From Hyalella azteca (Eukaryota; Arthropoda; Malacostraca; Amphipoda; Hyalellidae), in NCBI RefSeq assembly GCF_000764305.2, contig NW_025934815.1:202960-266959 (forward strand): 64,000 nucleotides of DNA, written 5' to 3'. Shown here piece by piece: positions 31,995 to 44,400 of this stretch. Every line of letters starts with the position of its first letter. Position 1 is the first letter of the stretch. The notes beneath the pieces were generated by a model, which was given only the letters and a program-made list of their open reading frames with translations, was not told where the DNA came from and searched no databases. The position numbers and the translations under genes were made by a program.

Positions 31995-32785
31995 CAGGGT
32001 TGGCAGATGACCAAAAAAACGGCCAAGTCCGCGAACAAAAAATGCAAAAAAAGGCCTATACCTCAATATATAGGGCAACATGGGACAGCGCGCCCCCCCC
32101 CCTTTTTTTAAACTAAATTTTTGATGAACTTTTAATTGATACAAGGTGGTTCTTTGTTTTGTTTAAAGGTACAACTAATTAGGAATGTATGATGTGAATT
32201 AGACGCCTATATGTTCTTTCAATTTTTAATGAAACACTGTTTTGTAAAAAGTGTCAAAATGGGCCCATTGCCCCACTCCTGGGGCAATGGGCCCATGGGC
32301 CTGGGGCAAGGCGCCCACCTATGGTCCCTTTACCACAAATGCATATTTTTCGTTTAAAAATGATAAAACAACACTTTACAGTTAAAAATAAGAAAATGCA
32401 ATAAAAAAATATGACATTCACTCATTCATTAACAACTCAAAAAATCATATACTTAACTTGAAAAAAATATACTCAAACACTTAGCAAAACGTAAATCCGT
32501 ACACTTCATCCCAGTGAAACTGTCGACAGGCGGTAGAGAACACGGACCAAAATCTGCCATACTTAGCGAGAAACCCGCTATGGGCCCGTGACCCGCAGTG
32601 GGCTCGCTGCCCCATGTTACCCTACTAGCATACTCGTATTTGTTTGTTCCGGTGTAGAAATTAATTTTGTTTACTTTTCAAAATTCAATTAGGAAATATT
32701 CCTATCATAAATTTTAGCCGGCCCACGCAATAAAAAAAAACAAATCGCGAGATTTGTCCGTTAAAACGGCCGTCTAGCAGCCCTG
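31995..32785. mobile_element. Possible hAT-like element enclosing a MITE
   Basis: CAGGGTTGGCAGATGACC at the left and its imperfect inverse GGCCGTCTAGCAGCCCTG at the right share CAGGG(T/C)TG and CAGA-like positions, in the style of hAT ends. The flanking 8-mers do not match, so target duplication is not confirmed. The TA-flanked MITE at 32073-32622 occupies most of the interior. Confidence 0.45.
32073..32622. mobile_element. 550-bp MITE with TA target duplication
   Basis: The inverted ends GGGCAACATGGGACAGCGCG and CGCTGCCCCATGTTACCC (about 23 bp, three mismatches) are flanked by TA at 32071-32072 and 32623-32624. The interior holds a perfect hairpin at 32260-32295 (arms TGGGCCCATTGCCCCA, 4-base loop) and further GGGGCAA/GGGCCC motifs. 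It is non-coding. The TA target suggests a Tc1/mariner-related source. Confidence 0.85.
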
Positions 32786-33157
32786 TTTCATAAGAGTACA
32801 AAAAATTAAATAATAGTACAGGATGGAGCAATCAGAGTCAACGTGTTACACTACAGAAAAATGCGCTAGGAGCGAGCGTTACGGTGATTCAATTGATTCA
32901 AATCTACACAGTAAAATTTTACTTTGTTCAGAAAACTTTGGGCGAAGTAGCATTTATTGACTTTCATTATATTCATCTTCTGAACTTAATTCATTAGTCA
33001 ATAATACGTCTGCGATTTTTCATTTGACTGTAGATTGTGTGGAGCTGCACCCGATGTTGTGAGCTGTATCCATGCATTAGATATCACCAAGACCTGAATA
33101 ATGCAGCGACACGAGGCAAGTCGCTTGCAAAGCGCCACACACGCCGCAAATTAATCT

Positions 33158-33303
33158 GGGGCCATACATTCAAAACTCGCTAAGTGAACGTAAGTACTTA
33201 CGCTCTATTTTCTTGTCTATGATTGGTGGATTTTGCTTGAAAGGCCGTCGATGATTGGCTGATGAACTTACGATCTCTTAACTTATTTTAAAAGTATAGG
33301 CCC
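33158..33303. mobile_element. 146-bp MITE, GGGCCATAC family, copy 1
   Basis: The left end GGGGCCATACATTCAAAA and the right end TTTTAAAAGTATAGGCCC are inverted relatives. The whole element aligns in inverse orientation with 47189-47336, sharing GTGAACGTAAGTA, TTGGTGGATTTTGCTTGAAA and GGCTGATGAACTTA. No clear target duplication was identified. Confidence 0.8.
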
Positions 33304-35180
33304 ATGATGAATAAGTTACGCTTTGGTGCATTGCTTCGTCTCTGGCACGTCTGCGTGTAAAATTTGTATCAGTGAACATAAATATAATTCCGGGGGAGGA
33401 TTTTCAGTTTTTTTATGTATATAAACTTGAATTCGTGTTTCAATAAATGAAGCAATTTAGTAAATGAAGTGAATCAAATATGGTATCAGATACGACATGT
33501 AAGCAATTTTGTAAAGCGTCTAATTTGATGGTTAACAAGAGAAAGAATTTGTAAAATTTCGTAAATAGTCGGAAAGACATTTAAATTAAGTGGTTCAATT
33601 TTAGTCGGTTTTAAGTATAATAACCTTCTATATGATCTATTTTTATCTTAAAACTTACTTGTCACTGCTAAACCACCAGAACTCAACACTAAACTAAACA
33701 AATATAATTTTCCTACATTGGTATGTGCGTTTTTACTACTTGTACAGTAAATTTATATGTAATATGCAAATATTTTCGTAAAAGATTGAGCTTGTATTGA
33801 GCGATTCCAATACTTTTCCTAACAACTTCGGCAAATGCAATTCTGAAGTAATTTTCTTTTTTTAACGTACCTGGAAATAATGATAAAAAACAATATTCAT
33901 CTAAATCATCTCTTTACACCCGTTTCACACCAGTTTCGAATAAAATGTCAATACTTACACTGAAACAACATTAGCTTTCAAAACCACTCGGACATTCGTC
34001 AACGATACGGCTACGATCAAGGGGTTGTAATACGCGTTACACATTCTCATGGCTTTATGGTTATTTACAGTGCAATACAAATAAACATAAGAGCAGTTAT
34101 GGGAGAGATTTACGTTGACTTTACGGCCCTCCGGTGCGCTGTTATGTGGCTGTAGAGATGCGTGTTATATAGCTGCACTTTCATCAACAAATGCACTGAC
34201 GCTTCTAATGAATCTGTTCCATTTAGGGCTAATGAAGATGTTCCATTTATGGCTGCGCCGAAAATAACTGCAATGAACTTATGAGCAGCAGATGATAATG
34301 GGAAAATGACTCTGTGGAGTCAGAGATAATGAGAAAATGACCGGAGTCATTACGGTGATGACCCGAGCACGATGCTGTAGTATATTGTTCAGCAAGTCGT
34401 TAGTTCAAATATAGGAGATAATTGGAGGTAATTTGTGTAATAACTTTCATCGAAAGCTGGTTGCCCGACCGTTGTAGCTAGCGACGCTTTAGAGCAGCTG
34501 AATTATGTAAAGGTTTCAGCTAACACATCATTCTATTTATGTATAAATTTATTATCATTTATAAATTTATGATATGTTACATTCAATACAAAGACTCAAA
34601 AGAATCCATTGTTATTTTTTAGGTTCTTCAGCAACAGCAAAGAAGATGCGGTTTAGTAGAATATCACGTACTAATTGACCGGTTTCTACAGCAATACGAA
34701 AAACATAGTATAAGGGAAAATCTTAGTAATAGCATAGTTCATATTCCAAGTAAGTCAGCAATAAACAATTACTGAAGCTTTGGCGTAAATAACTAACTCA
34801 GCTGACAGACGCATCATAAATGAGATGGCGGATATAGATAAACTTTTGCTCTGAAGTAGTCGGCCTACAAGAAGTGAGGATGCTTCTAGCTAATATTAAT
34901 ATAATAAGACTATTAATATTTACGGTTACGTTTATAGTTTTGTACTCTCAGTGTCTGTCTAATCATAAAAACTGTTTCGCGCATAGAAATAAGTGTTTTA
35001 CTTATGAAAAAATAAATTCGCAGAAGTATAGTCCTGATAGGATCAAGCGATAAGAGAAAATTTTTCAAAACTAGTATCTATGTATAGTAACGAGATCTTG
35101 AAAGTGGGGTTTTGCAAATTGAAATTGAGGCAGAGTTTTAAAAGTAGGTGGCAGCAATTTTTTTGCCCTATCAGTGTCAT
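33304..35180. other. AT-rich sequence, nothing recognised
   Basis: No gene, array or element could be supported. Confidence 0.5.
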
Positions 35181-35182
35181 CG

Positions 35183-35719
35183 TCACTGCAAAGTGCTTGC
35201 GCCACTATAAAGTGTCTCAGCCACGGTCAAGTGTCTCCGCTGCTGTCAAGTGTCTCCGCTTCTGCCAAGTGTCTCCGCTACTGCCAAGTGTCTCTGCTAC
35301 TGAGCAGACGCTACTGCAAAGTGTCTCCGCTACTGCCAAGTGTCCAGCCACTGTCAAGTGTCTGCGCTACTGTCAAGTGTCTCCACCCACTGTCAAGAAC
35401 TGTCTCCAGCCATTGTCAAGTGCTTCCGCCACTGTCAAGTGTCTCCAGCCACTGCCAAGTGTCTCCACCTACTGTCAAGTGTCTCCAGCCATTGTCAAGT
35501 GCTTCCGCCACTGCCAAGAGTCTCCAGCCACTGTCAAGTGCCTCTGCCACTACCAAGTGTCTCCAGCCACTGTCAAGTGCCAGCGCTACAGTCAAATGTC
35601 TCCAACACTGCCATGTTTCTCCGCCACTGTCAAGTGTCACCGCTACAGTCAAGTGTCTGCGCCACAGTCAAGTGTCTGCGCTACAGTCAAGTGTCTGCGC
35701 CACAGTGCAGCCACTGTGC
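35183..35719. repeat. 19-bp minisatellite, about 28 units, open in several frames
   Basis: Units of the form GCCACTGTCAAGTGTCTCC repeat with a 19-bp period. As with the 16-bp array at 8669-9413, the unit lacks stops in any forward phase and its period is not divisible by three. Three forward frames (133-243 codons) and one reverse frame therefore remain open and encode shifted versions of the same peptide repeat. Not a supported gene. Confidence 0.93.
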
Positions 35720-37689
35720 CATCGTCCCATTGTCGGTTTAATGAAAGTTTCACAATGAAGCCTAAGCGAAGCATTCAGAAACGCGAGTTTCCTTATTTCG
35801 TGTTATACTGAATAATTTTTAATAAAATATTTCTTTATTTATCCATCATCGAATAATCGTACACCTCTTTACCTATCAAGATCCATGGACGAAAATCTGT
35901 GGCTGTTTTCGTTCAAGGACTGAGCGTCTCGCCGTTGCTAGAGAGATGAGCTGCAGCTTAGAACTTAATTGTACGGCCGCTCGCACGCCTTGTTGAACTC
36001 TGCTTACACATTCAAATCCAATGCCAAAATACGGACCCAGAATATTAATGGACGTGTCGAACGTTATTAACCGGAACATTATGCGCAGTAATTGAGCTAA
36101 TACCTCGTGAAATTGATGGATTTTAGAAGCATTTCGCATTCATGAGCATCTCCGGGATAGACTTGCAAGGCTAATATGGTTTCATTTGAGTAAGAGTGCA
36201 ATGCAAGCAACAGATTACCCACTCATTGCAATTGAAATGTATCCAAATGCTTCATTCTATCTTTTCTAATAATAATTGCATGTGGTTCAAAAAAGTAAAC
36301 AATGGAGTTTTAGACTGAAAAAAAAAAATCAAAAATGAAGGTGTAGGTTAAAGATCTGAGCCTGCAACTGGGGGCTTTCTTCCACAATGAAACTCCAATG
36401 AATATCCTTAATATTTTATAAAAAAAATTCACAAACCTAACTAACTGACTTTTAGTCAATAACAAATCAATCCTTGTCTCTTTATCACTCAAACAAATTT
36501 TACTAATATGAAAATTCAAGAATTTCGAACAAAAATGTCTACAAATGCCCGAATCGCGATGATAACCTATAAAGAACATCACTTTATTTGCTTCATCCAT
36601 TCATTGTGTCATTTTCATTCACCTAATAATACGGCCAAGTGTTATTTTATATTACACAAAAATTACACGATAGATAAATACAAGGTGGATTCATGTCATA
36701 ATGACATCAAAAGTATCTTTCGGTGCAAGAGATTGAGTCCACAACATAGTCTAAGTTATCGCTCCTATTTGACAGTTGTTAGAGGTTCATGTTGACATGG
36801 ATGATTTGGCGTCAAGTTCATGATGAAGTCGTTGGTCATTACGCCCAGTCGTTATGTCGGAAAAAGTTTGATTGAATTTGGTAAAGAAATCGTTCTATCG
36901 GAGTTCAGATCGCCCTCCAGGGAGCGATCATCTTGAAGCCCTAATAAATCCGCGCAGAATGGACCTCTCAGGAAACTTGTAATGCCAGCAAAGATATCGT
37001 TCGATTATGGAGATAATTGACTTTTTGCATATCTAAGGCATCCAGAAGAAAAAAACTATGTGTTGATCGTATTGATTAAATTGAATAATCATGAAATCGT
37101 TTGTTTAACTTCCGATGATATAGTAATCAACGTTCAATATTCAGCATTGACTTAACAAGTATTTTGCATGTAGACTTTAGATTTCAAAGTGAGCTACGTT
37201 AATACTCTATTCAACAATGCTTATACTACAATACCTTAATATTGCGGGGGTAATACTCTAATAAGTGTCCAACACTATCCTCTGTCGTTCTGTAGACAAT
37301 AGTTTTTAATAATTCCTCAGAAGATTTGTAGTTCATTTTCAATCCTTCGGTGCAGCCGCCGCAGTCCAATGTTTCCAGTGTTTTATTTACTCTACAGAAG
37401 TTCTTAAAGTACTGTGAACTAATGCGGTATATGCAAACGCCCCAAAATTCAATTTGACACGAGTTTCAACTCTAGGGCTCCAAAGTCAAACGATGTTTTA
37501 CAACAGCTTCAGAGTCTCCGCGCTGCAGACATTTTCGTTCGCAGAATCAATATTTTTAGAGCAATGTCTTTGTGTGCTTTGGAGTGGTTCAATCAATGCA
37601 ATTTGTTTTCTATTTAAAAACCTTACCATTTCAGATAGTCATGATTCTTCAATAATTGATATTTTTAACAAATACACTTTCCAGGTATA
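35720..37689. other. AT-rich sequence, nothing recognised
   Basis: Open frames up to 96 codons on either strand show no domain. No element ends were found. Confidence 0.45.
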
Positions 37690-37691
37690 TA

Positions 37692-37985
37692 CCCTAGCAA
37701 CAATTCTACAATGGGCCCATGAGGGGCCCATGCGACAATGTGGATATGAGGTGGCATTACGGTTTCAACATATTGGGCCAACATTGATGCTATCTTACTC
37801 CTGTCTCTTATACACATCTAGATGTGTATAAGAGACAGCTCTAGAAATCGTGTGATTTCAACATTGCCTAGCTGGGCAGAATTTTCACAAAAACCATGAG
37901 GCTGCTATATGTCACTTTCACATGTGGCCAATATTGTTACGACACCTTGGGCCAACATGGGCCCCTTCAAAAATTGTTACTAGGG
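37692..37985. mobile_element. MITE with TA target duplication, containing an adapter
   Basis: The inverted ends CCCTAGCAACAATTCTACAA and TTCAAAAATTGTTACTAGGG extend inward to a shared GGGCCCATG and are flanked by TA at 37690-37691 and 37986-37987. The mate-pair adapter at 37801-37838 sits inside. The true element is therefore either 256 bp or has lost an unknown middle, and the two halves may even come from different genomic copies. Confidence 0.75.
37801..37838. other. Nextera mate-pair junction adapter (assembly artefact)
   Basis: This is a second exact copy of the 38-bp junction adapter (CTGTCTCTTATACACATCT followed by its complement). See 2142-2179. Sequence continuity across it is unreliable. 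Confidence 0.97.
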
Positions 37986-38548
37986 TAAAGACTCTTATAT
38001 TGCATTGAAACTTAATATGAGATCTAATTTGCCTTATCTATTCGAGGATACTACAGCGCTAGCGTTACGAAAACATTTTTCGCGTAATTTGCGAAACGAA
38101 ACACGTTTAGGATCTGGGGCGTTTAGGTTGTGCGTTGAACATATAATTACTTTCATCTGTTGTCTTCTCTCCCGAGCATGACTCTCGGAATTCTTCAGAA
38201 GAAGTCCTTGAGAGAATCGTGAACTAACACCAACACATTCATAAGAAGTAAAAACTCTCTGCCTGAAATAATAGAGTTCGCCGTTAACCTCCGTTTGAGG
38301 TGAGTAAGGCAAGTTGAGTAACGAATATTTTATCACTTTAAAATGTTTACTCAAAGAAGAATAATCACTCTTTCTTCTAAGCTCTGCTCCCTTTGAACGA
38401 ATTATAATAGAATTTTTTTCTGGAAATCAGAGTTCAACGTGAACCACATTTATTTTGGTTGGAAAATAATTTCCAACCAAAAGATGCTTTTTCATTTAAT
38501 TCTTTAAGATGCTTTTCATTTCATTCCTACATCAGTCATTTAAGATGC

Positions 38549-38702
38549 TTTTTAGCGCAGTTTCTCATTTATTGAAAAAGGCGCTATTGTGATCGTCATA
38601 TGTCCGTCCGTCTGTCTGTCCGTCCGTGACTTCACGTTTTAGTTGACGAAAAAATGCGCTCTCTGTAACTCACTGCAGTGAATACTGAGTAACATTTTTT
38701 TT
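38549..38702 (+). mobile_element. GTCY-core non-autonomous element, copy B
   Basis: The start TTTTTAGCGCAGTTTCTCAT, the (GTCY)n core GTCCGTCCGTCTGTCTGTCC and the end ATGCGCTCTCTGTAACTCAC plus CTGCAGTGAATACTGAG are all present. This copy is more diverged than C and D (for example GATCGTCATATG for GCTCGCCATG). A perfect 12-bp hairpin TTTGGTTGGAAA lies about 70 bp upstream. Confidence 0.8.
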
Positions 38703-40080
38703 AATTCCGATATAGGATATCGGAACACAAAATTTTTAGGCCTTATTGAAGGAGGACTGAAGCTCTGTGCGCTTGACTAAATAATGTCATTTTCAGCATG
38801 AACAGCATTATTTCAAGCCTTAAAATAAATATGCTTGTTAAATTTTTAAATATTCCTACCTCGATTTATCAGTAATTGACTTTTCATCCATTTAATTTAC
38901 AAATGAGAACAAATATGTTTGCGGAGGGATGTAGGTAAATTAATTTTTACTGGATTATTATCAGACCGATATAAATTATGCATATCTTTTTGGAACCGTA
39001 TAGCATTACTGCAATTCACTGGCTTCGGATTGATTAATTTAAATAAAATTTATTTCAAAGCAAGTTTCCATTATAATTATTTAACAGCATTCCAAGAAGT
39101 TCTTTACATTAACATGTTTATACAATATGTATGTATTATTATACAATATATACTTATACAATATGTATAACTGCTGTTCAAGTGGTATTTCACCAAATTT
39201 TAATTCACACTTTCTCTTGCTTTCGTTTCTTTTGATTGAAATACAGAGCATAATTTCCATGTGCGTAATTTTACGATGAGTAAAGTTTGTTCATTGTAAT
39301 TAATGATATAAAACACTATTTCTCAGTTTTTTAATGTTTTCCTTTTAATTTTGGTCATTACTTTTCACGAATGTATACATTTCCAACACACATTTGCAAA
39401 AGATGATTTGAGTTCATTGCGAACTTGCACCCTATGGTAAAACATCCTCGACAAGAAAAACACCGAAGTTTCGTTGACATTCAGTTTGTAACAAGCTGGC
39501 AGAGTTGACTCGGATTGCCGCCCGCATCCAATCTGGCAGCGATCGACAAACAATCTTTTGTGCAGCTCCGTATATTTGCTATCGAGTCACTGCGGGCCCA
39601 GGCTATGTTTAACCAAGGTATTGTATACATCGGGATCTGTAGTGGATTTAGGAGGTTGTGGTTTTGGTTGTTTTGGATAATAATATACATGAGAGGTTAT
39701 TTTTTTCTCCTGGGTATTATTGATTAGAATTTATCATTACTTCATGCTTATCATTACTTTAGGGGAATTGCATCCGTGACAGGCGCTAATTTATTAAAGA
39801 ATATTATTGGTCCCTTACAAAGTTGCGGTTGGAAGTTTTAACTACTTTGGCAGTCTAATATTCCTTCACAAACAACTAGTTATCCTGACGTCTAACATTT
39901 TCATTATACTTTTAATTCAATAATAGATTTTTTATGATCATAATTGAATGAAAAAGATCAGCTGTTTCATCATTTTATTTTTTCGTATCCATACATTCAA
40001 AAATTATGATCCGGAAAATTTCGCGTATTATATCAACTGAGGTATATATTTCCCGCCTAAAGCTTTACATACGCATTCTC
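38703..40080. other. AT-rich sequence, nothing recognised
   Basis: Open frames of up to 83 codons with hydrophobic composition were considered and not supported. Confidence 0.45.
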
Positions 40081-40081
40081 C

Positions 40082-40411
40082 ATGCTGATCAAAGTTTATT
40101 TCCAGCCTAAGCTGTTACCTCTGAATGATTTACAACTCGCGTTTGATAATATATTTGTTTCAATAATAAATTGTATACCTAACTCGATATCTGACAACCG
40201 CCTCCAGAACCATCTTTCGGCCGTCAACAAACCAAAACTTGTCCCTCTGTTAACAAGCCTGAGAGACAAAGACAGGCTCTCAACTACCGCAAAAGCCCAA
40301 CAGAAAGTTAAGATTTATTCCCTTGAGAAGCTCATCAAGAAAGACTTGCGAAAGCTTCTATCAGAAATAGCACCTAACTTCGTTCTGATGTTTCTCTATT
40401 CCAGAGCAACT
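40082..40411 (+). other. Unidentified 110-codon open frame
   Basis: The frame reads a mixed, protein-like composition with a Lys/Leu-rich second half (AKAQQKVKIYSLEKLIKKDL) and no low-complexity runs, in a locally GC-richer stretch. No family is recognised, no start context or splice sites are convincing, and there is no paralogue in the window. It could be a relic of a retroelement or host exon. Confidence 0.25.
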
Positions 40412-41265
40412 TGACGTAGTCGGGCGAGAAGAGGTCGAACTTTTCTCACTTCTGTGTGAAAAATTGCAGTTACGTGCATCGATTTATTTAGGTTTGAATC
40501 ATTATAGTTAATAAATGATGTGTTAGAGTTTCTTTTTTAAGTTATATTGAAACAATTTCTTCCTACTCCACTGAAATTTGATTAAATGAATTGGCCAATT
40601 TTGTACTTAATATTTTAATTTAAGTGGAATTCAATTAAAATAATTATCTACACCTAACATGTACCTTAATTAGGCACAAATTAAAAGTAAATAGTTGTCA
40701 TAAAGTTCAGATTCTTTTATTATTTTATCGCAAGAGAATTGAATAAATGATATATTGGAAGAAGACAAGTAGGATTATTCAGAAGAATGTAGTCATTTTA
40801 ATATTTACATCATTTTTCATTTGAAGAACCCTCTGATACTTAGTTCGACACTAAAATTATATTTAAGAAACTGCTTAACCTCGCAAATGACATTTTCGTT
40901 TAGTTAATGGAAGCTGGACGTATATTCCTGGGCCACGTGCGATCTCAGAGAAGAATTCGAGTCATTCATCACCGTCAAAAGGGCTCTCAGGCTCAGCAAT
41001 GTTTGCTCTGTTTGAGGATTTTTATAATACGTAGGATCACTCACTTGTGATGGATATCACGTGATTCTGCAAACGTGGGTCTTGAAAATATTGTATTTTA
41101 TTCTACAAGCCAATAGAAGCTCTTTACTGAAGGCTTAAAGGGATGCCGACCAGAGCTTCACCGCAAGAAAACGTTCTGAAGAAGCCGGCGCTGGTGTTTG
41201 ATTCTTTCCATGAAGAGATGGAACGAGATATCGGAAACGTGGAATTTCCCGGAGGAAGAAACTAC
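40412..41265. other. AT-rich sequence, nothing recognised
   Basis: No gene or element was supported. Confidence 0.5.
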
Positions 41266-41420
41266 TTTCACACGAGTGCACTTGTTCACTCACTTTTATG
41301 ATACTTGTGCTGTTATTAAATACTCAGTTTCACACGTGTTCTTGTATGAAGTATTCAATTTCACGCACATGCTTGTATAAAATATTCAATTGCACTTGAG
41401 TGCTCATTCGAAATATAAAA
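41266..41420. repeat. 31-bp degenerate tandem repeat, five units
   Basis: Five consecutive 31-base units can be laid out without gaps (41266, 41297, 41328, 41359, 41390). Units 3 and 4 are the most alike (TTTCAC, CTTGTAT, A(A/G)TATTCAA). The outer units are diverged. Confidence 0.7.
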
Positions 41421-44400
41421 GCACTTAAGATTAAATTTAATATTCGAAACCGAATTGAAAATTCTCGACGATTGGCCTTTCTGAAGGATCTTTAGGAATG
41501 TTGCAAGTATATTGAGGCGAAGGAAGTCTCATCATCAAGATCAAATTAAATATCCTATTCAAGTGTCTTCGCTATAGGATCTTGAGGTCCTTCTTGCAGG
41601 CTCCGCAGCTGACGATGCAAATGAATATTTGCACGGGCAGATTGCATGCCCCCAAATTGCTGTAGTTGCCAGAATTTCTCGTCAAGGATGGTGTATTTTA
41701 TTGCTCAAGTTAGATGAGATTTTCATGCTGTTATTGCAGCAAAATTTCTCAAGACACCAATCAGAAATGTTAGGCAAGTTCATGAAGTCAGAGTTCATAT
41801 TAAGCCTGAGCGTGGGACTGCGCGCGCGTCAAGCAGCGGAGAAGTTCATGAAACAACACCGAGGCCGTCGGTCGTACAGTTTGCACTTATAACAGCTGAA
41901 ATGATCATTTAGATCAACTTTTCAACTTTTTTCAAATGGTGAAATGATCAACTTCTTAAATGATCACCATTTGAAATTATCATTATCCATGACCATTGAA
42001 ATGATCATAGTTTTTGCATGTATAAAAATTATTAATTATTAATGCATAGATAATAAGCGTCATTCATACATGCTATATAAGCATCCCTCCTGAAACATTT
42101 ACTGTTTAGCAAGTATCAAAATATTTTTATATTGCTGTATCTTCAATTTTTAGTCAATTTTGGTCTGTGAAATGATCAATTCCATAATTCCTCAAAAAAG
42201 CTTCTCTTCATTACACAGAATTTACTAATTTGAATGAAGGCAAAGAGAATGGTATATAAATTGATGAGATAATTTGGAGTAATTTGAACGTAATTTAATT
42301 CGTTTGAACACCTATTTAATTATAATAATTTCTTTTCGATTAGCTTGACTAACTCGACGTACCTCCGTACAATTAAAGTCTTGGGTTGAGTCATGTGATT
42401 TAATGAATCTTGACACAATGAATGAAACATCGCTTTACTCTTTTCTAAGTGTTCCATGTAGTGACGGTAGACATTTCAAAGATTAGATATGCTATCAATT
42501 AATGTTTGGCCAAGAGCATACCAGGATTGAGTGTCAGAAAGAACATAATTGCTATCCATATCTAATTTCATCATACAGATTTTCTTTTAATCTTTAACAT
42601 TATTCGCCTTTCTCTTAACTGTTTCCTTTTGGCTTTCGGGAAGAATGCTATTATGGTTCCTCAACTGGCTTTTGGTTTAGACTGAATAAAATAATTTTTT
42701 AACATTTCAAACCAAATACTTGGCCCGATAATTTACAGTACGCGTAATGTTTGCATTCGATGTTTTAGGGGCAGAAAGCGTGCTGCCGCTCATAATATAA
42801 TCTCATCTCTGACCAGTCGTCTGTAAGTGTATCAAGGAATCGTTTTTTATGGTTTAAAATACTTAAATCCTAATGATCTGAAAAATCGTGTTTCGACTTG
42901 TGTTTGAATAATCTGAAATTTGGGGGAAATCATTCCTTGAGAAGTAAGTGTGTAGTTTGAAGCCATAGGGGAGATTATTTACGTCAAAGATTTATTTAAA
43001 ATTTAGCGAATTTTGTTAAAAGTATTTTTAATTTTTATTTATTTTCTTGATTGATATGGATTTTTTGATAGATAGAAAGATTTTTGAATGGAATGAATTA
43101 ATTATTGACAGTAGCCACCCAAAACCTTACAACCGGCAAGAATATTTATCCCTGCTGTAAAGAAATAGCAAAGTTAGGAACTGCTTACGAGCTTTACATG
43201 TTACTGCGCCAAGTACTGCATTATTCCATGTGAGTTCCTAATGAATGCATGCATGACTCTTAGTGCAAAGCCGTGTAAACTTTGTACATGAGAAATTCTG
43301 TGCAATAAACAACTATTCATATTTTTTATCATTTTTGCAAATATCGTTGATTTTAACCCCTATAAATTAACCCCCATGAAAGTCCTATAAATTGCATAAT
43401 ATCAGCAAGTACTACAAATGCTCGAGTGCGTGCAGCTCTAAACACAGTCTGCGTATTTATCTCCCAAAACCTTTGCCCAACTAAAATACATTTTTTTCGG
43501 CAACATGGCTCTGGGAAGGTCGATCCCCGTGGGGCATTTTGCACTCCGGACCAAAATTTGTCCCACAAAAACCCGGCAAAAAGGAGCGGAAGTTTGGCTA
43601 AGGGGTTTCAATGGGCTCATGAGAAGATGTCTTCGCCATTATGGCCGATAAAACCGGGCCAGAGGCATAGCAGTGAAATGGAAATCTGATATTTGTTCTT
43701 GATGCTTAACTGTGGTCGAGGTCTGCTTGAAATATTCTTCTGTTTTTACTGTCACTGTTGTACTGTACTGTTTATACCTGTTTCTACTTATATTAGTTAT
43801 ACCTCAGTTTATACTGTTTCATCATTACAAAGTGAATAAACAGTTTGCACTGAATTAATTCTTTTTCCTAATGCATGATTGTGAGCTTCCCTCAAACTTT
43901 GATAAAATGTTAGAAAAAAAGTTGATGAAGTAGATCGTAAAAAAATCGTAAATAAAATATCATAATATTTGTTCAACCGAGAAAAAGTTATTCATAAACT
44001 ATTTATTATTCATAATTATATTTAGAAACATTTAATGTTTTTTGTATTATTTAGTTCACTTTATATATTTACACATAGAGAATACATTTATACTCATTTT
44101 TCTTCTGTTCTTATCTAGTTGATTTAACTCAAATAGCTGTGAATATCTCAATAAAGGAGCCGACGAAATTCCCTGGAAACAAAATAATTCTTTGCCACGG
44201 CAGGCAATTCATTATAAATATAATTTTAAAATGAACTTCTCCCTCTCAGGGGTGGAACGCAAATATTTATTTGACAACATTTTCATGGGGCATAAGTTGC
44301 ACACGGATACCAGGCCTATTGTAAACGTTTCGCCTCCTCCTGACTTCACAGATAATATATTATTAATACGTCAGACACAGACCAAGTCTCCCAATATTCT

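Noticed and set aside
35080..35811. Plus-strand frames of 133-243 codons and a minus-strand frame of 78 codons
   Set aside because: They are explained by the 19-bp minisatellite; there is no non-repetitive domain.
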